Part shown: positions 62,252-64,000 of the stretch, piece by piece
How the letters are laid out: each line of letters starts with the position of its first letter
Numbering within the stretch: the stretch's first letter is position 1
Assembly: GCA_002420185.1 (NCBI GenBank)
Contig: DIHO01000019.1
Location: 186,001-250,000 of the forward strand
From: Opitutales bacterium UBA5694
GTDB taxonomy: Bacteria > Verrucomicrobiota > Verrucomicrobiia > Opitutales > Opitutaceae
Direction: 5' to 3'
DNA: 64,000 bases
Program-made: the position numbers and the translations under genes
Notes under the pieces: model-generated
Databases searched by the model: none
What the model saw: the letters and a program-made list of their open reading frames with translations, nothing else
What the model was told of the DNA's origin: nothing

Positions 62252-63067
62252 ATGAAAAAAATAACTCGAACGACTGTGGCTATAGCTACTGCGTGCTTCA
62301 TCGGCGGAGTGTCGCTTATCGCCCATACATCTTATATTCTACCGAATGTTTTCTCTACGAGCAAAGGGGATAGGATGACGGCCTCCTCCTCATTTACGGA
62401 AGAATTTTTCGTTCCCGATTTTAAAGTGGAATCGGACGATTTCCATCTGATTTTGCCGAGTGGCGAGAGAGCCGATTACGGAAGGATTGCTATTTTTGAC
62501 CAACTCACAGTGCTTGAGAGTGCTCTTAATGAGGACGGCACTTATCGATTTTCGACGGGTGATCGTCTTGGGCGTAAATTCAAAATGAAATTTGTCGATG
62601 GAGCTTGGGACTATGTGGCTCGTGGCATGGGTGAAAATCCGAAATCCGACGTTATCCCAGAAGGTGTCATGGTAGCAGATTTTCAATCACAAACTGTCGC
62701 AATAGCTTATGTGACCAAGGGAGCTCCCACACAAGCGGCTCTTAAGCAGAAAGGTAGCGGGCTTGAAATATTGCCTGTGACCCATCCAAGCGAAGTGTAT
62801 GTAGGGGAGCCGTTTGAATTCGTCCTTACATTCAATGGTAAGCCGATGAAGGGCCATGAAATATCTGTTTTTCGACAGGGTGGAAAGTATGAAGAACCCC
62901 ATTACAAACTTAATTTGATGAGTAAAAATAAAGGCAAGATTTCGGCTGTATTTGAAAAGCCGGGCGTTTATGTCGCAATGACGCGTTACCAGGACAAGGC
63001 TCCAGAAGGCTCCGAGACACCCTATCGGAGCTACACAATTTCATTAACCTTCGAGGTCCAACGTTAG
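62252..63067 (+). CDS. DUF4198 periplasmic protein
   Basis: A 271-residue secreted protein with a signal peptide (VAIATACFIGGVSLIA) and then the DUF4198 fold: HTSYILPNVFSTSKGDRMTA directly after cleavage, with the family's conserved mature N-terminal His, LEILPVTHPSEVYVGEPFEF in the middle, TFNGKPMKGHEISVFRQGGK and GVYVAMTRYQDKAPE near the end. DUF4198 proteins are periplasmic Ig-like proteins, often found with TonB receptors and implicated in metal (Ni, Co, Cu or Fe) handling. It is 50 bases after the PepSY gene and 32 before the EF-hand gene, in the same operon. The leading His after signal cleavage could bind a metal. Confidence 0.92.
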   Translation: MKKITRTTVAIATACFIGGVSLIAHTSYILPNVFSTSKGDRMTASSSFTEEFFVPDFKVESDDFHLILPSGERADYGRIAIFDQLTVLESALNEDGTYRFSTGDRLGRKFKMKFVDGAWDYVARGMGENPKSDVIPEGVMVADFQSQTVAIAYVTKGAPTQAALKQKGSGLEILPVTHPSEVYVGEPFEFVLTFNGKPMKGHEISVFRQGGKYEEPHYKLNLMSKNKGKISAVFEKPGVYVAMTRYQDKAPEGSETPYRSYTISLTFEVQR

Positions 63068-63099
63068 AACACCTTGAAAATTAGTAGATATTGAACGAA

Positions 63100-63645
63100 A
63101 TGAAAAATAACAAAATTATCAATAGGCTTTTCCTCACTCTATTTGTAACTTTCTCAATGTTCGCAGCGGAGGTAAATGGGGATGATAAAAAAAATCAATC
63201 TAGGGAAAAAAGTGCTCCCCGCGCGCATACGAAAGAAGCCTTTATGGATAGTAACGACGAAGATGGCGACGGAATTGTAAGCAAAGAGGAATTCTTGGCG
63301 ATTCGTGAATTAAGTCATGCCGAAAAAGATCTTAATAGGGACGGAATCGTTACGGAAGCAGAGTACGTTGCCGAGTGGGAGCAGCGCTTGGACAAGCAGC
63401 TGGCAAAACAACGAGAGGCTTCTGTAAAGCAGGCGTACGTGCGTTATGGATCTTTAGACACGGATAGGAATAATAATATGACGCTCACAGAATTCCATGT
63501 TTCTGGCCTTCGGAGCTTTAATTATTATGACACTAATGGAGATGGTATTGTTACTGAGAATGAGTCAAAGCCGGAGAATCGTTTTGGTGATCTGGTTGAG
63601 TCGAACGAAAGTAAGAAAAACAATAAGGCAAAGAAGAAAAATTAA
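63100..63645 (+). CDS. Secreted EF-hand protein
   Basis: A 181-residue protein from ATG 63100 with a signal peptide (INRLFLTLFVTFSMFAAEVN). It has four EF-hand-type loops: DSNDEDGDGIVSKEEF, DLNRDGIVTEAEY, DTDRNNNMTLTEF (degenerate in the centre) and DTNGDGIVTENE, so it probably binds calcium or another divalent ion. The C-terminus is very Lys- and Asn-rich (KKNNKAKKKN). It is the last intact gene of the receptor/ApbE operon. A regulatory or structural role for a periplasmic or surface complex is possible; nothing more specific can be read from the sequence. Confidence 0.88.
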   Translation: MKNNKIINRLFLTLFVTFSMFAAEVNGDDKKNQSREKSAPRAHTKEAFMDSNDEDGDGIVSKEEFLAIRELSHAEKDLNRDGIVTEAEYVAEWEQRLDKQLAKQREASVKQAYVRYGSLDTDRNNNMTLTEFHVSGLRSFNYYDTNGDGIVTENESKPENRFGDLVESNESKKNNKAKKKN

Positions 63646-64000
63646 AGCAAAAACAAGAAGTCCTGAGTTTCTATCGTTTTATGGTTGATGATAGTGTTGG
63701 TGCTCAGTTCGCTACGGGATGGAGGTCAATCATGTATGCTCGGCTTAGAGCTCGATCTTGCAGGCGTTTCAGATAGCTACACGCGAAACGTTTCTCAAAC
63801 ATGGCCTTGGGTTTGCAAGGCAGCCTATACCTAATTTGCTCGGATGTTCCCCTGAAGCCGAATATAATTCAGTTCATTACGATCTTTTCCCTGGCTGTTA
63901 GGGGGCCGCTCTCAATCGTTCAAGCGATTCACAGATGCAGATACGAATGGTGTTTGCAAGCTGAGTGGGAAAGAGTTTCAGGCGGCACGCTAACTGCCCC
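63646..64000 (+). other. Intergenic stretch with decayed fragments, including an EF-hand
   Basis: No intact gene. At 63919-63993 the forward strand reads FKRFTDADTNGVCKLSGKEF before a stop, a degenerate EF-hand in which the central D-G pair is V-C. A second frame between about 63775 and 63900 reads like protein (ETFLKHGLGFARQPIPNLLG) but matches no family I know. The stretch looks like remnants of one or two deleted genes. Confidence 0.4.

Noticed and set aside
1..64000. CRISPR array, insertion sequence, prophage or integron
   Set aside because: No regularly spaced direct repeats, transposase, integrase or phage structural gene was seen.

Overview
The window looks like a chromosome segment of a marine-type member of the PVC superphylum, most likely Verrucomicrobiota (Opitutia-like). 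This is inferred from gene content, not from any marker gene. The supporting features are the paired PSD1 (DUF1549/DUF1553) and DUF1501 genes, several secreted formylglycine sulfatases, Tat-exported Gfo/Idh/MocA oxidoreductases, a ThuA-domain protein, and the DUF3450-ExbB-ExbB-ExbD-TonB-TPR block with a DUF6607 lipoprotein. No rRNA, tRNA, CRISPR array, insertion sequence or phage was recognised.

Layout. 0-6 kb: a sulfatase tail cut by the window edge, a full sulfatase, an SMP-30-like secreted protein and another sulfatase. 6.9-12.7 kb: ThuA protein, cold-shock protein with a clear terminator, a Tat-exported Gfo/Idh oxidoreductase and an ADP-ribosylglycohydrolase-family protein. 13.2-25.3 kb: a sulfatase, a compact NagA-like deacetylase, a secreted FKBP, an odd Sel1 protein with PRRP repeats, two more Tat-type oxidoreductases, an unusual SGNH-hydrolase/oxidoreductase fusion and a beta-hydroxyacid dehydrogenase. 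26-30 kb: a large DASS/SLC13 permease with four RCK_C domains, a coiled-coil membrane protein and a DnaQ-like exonuclease. 31-41 kb: a sulfatase with a C-terminal beta-strand domain, an FAD oxidoreductase with DUF2071, and the DUF1501/PSD1 pair. 42-50 kb: FG-GAP lipoprotein, sulfatase, sialidase-fold protein and a pectate-lyase-like beta-helix protein. This part fits degradation of sulfated polysaccharides.

50.3-63.6 kb is a different, coherent system. A dedicated inner-membrane energising complex (DUF3450, MotA/TolQ/ExbB-like, ExbB, ExbD, TonB, TPR) is followed by a divergent DUF6607 lipoprotein. Then come a TonB-dependent receptor of the haem/haemoglobin type, an ApbE flavin transferase fused to DUF2271, a PepSY-type membrane protein, a DUF4198 protein and an EF-hand protein. 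My inference is uptake of a haem-like or metal-bearing ligand linked to flavin-based redox chemistry in the periplasm.

The intergenic space is unusually rich in decayed genes. By translating it in all frames I could recognise remnants of a phytanoyl-CoA dioxygenase, an ArfB/YaeJ release factor, an RluA-type pseudouridine synthase, a PEGA-domain protein, a class II aldolase, a phosphotriesterase-like protein, a sulfatase, a DUF1501 tail, a probable Uma2 protein and a lipoprotein, plus several coding-like fragments I could not assign. All identifications are from reading translated sequence by eye; none was checked with a database search.
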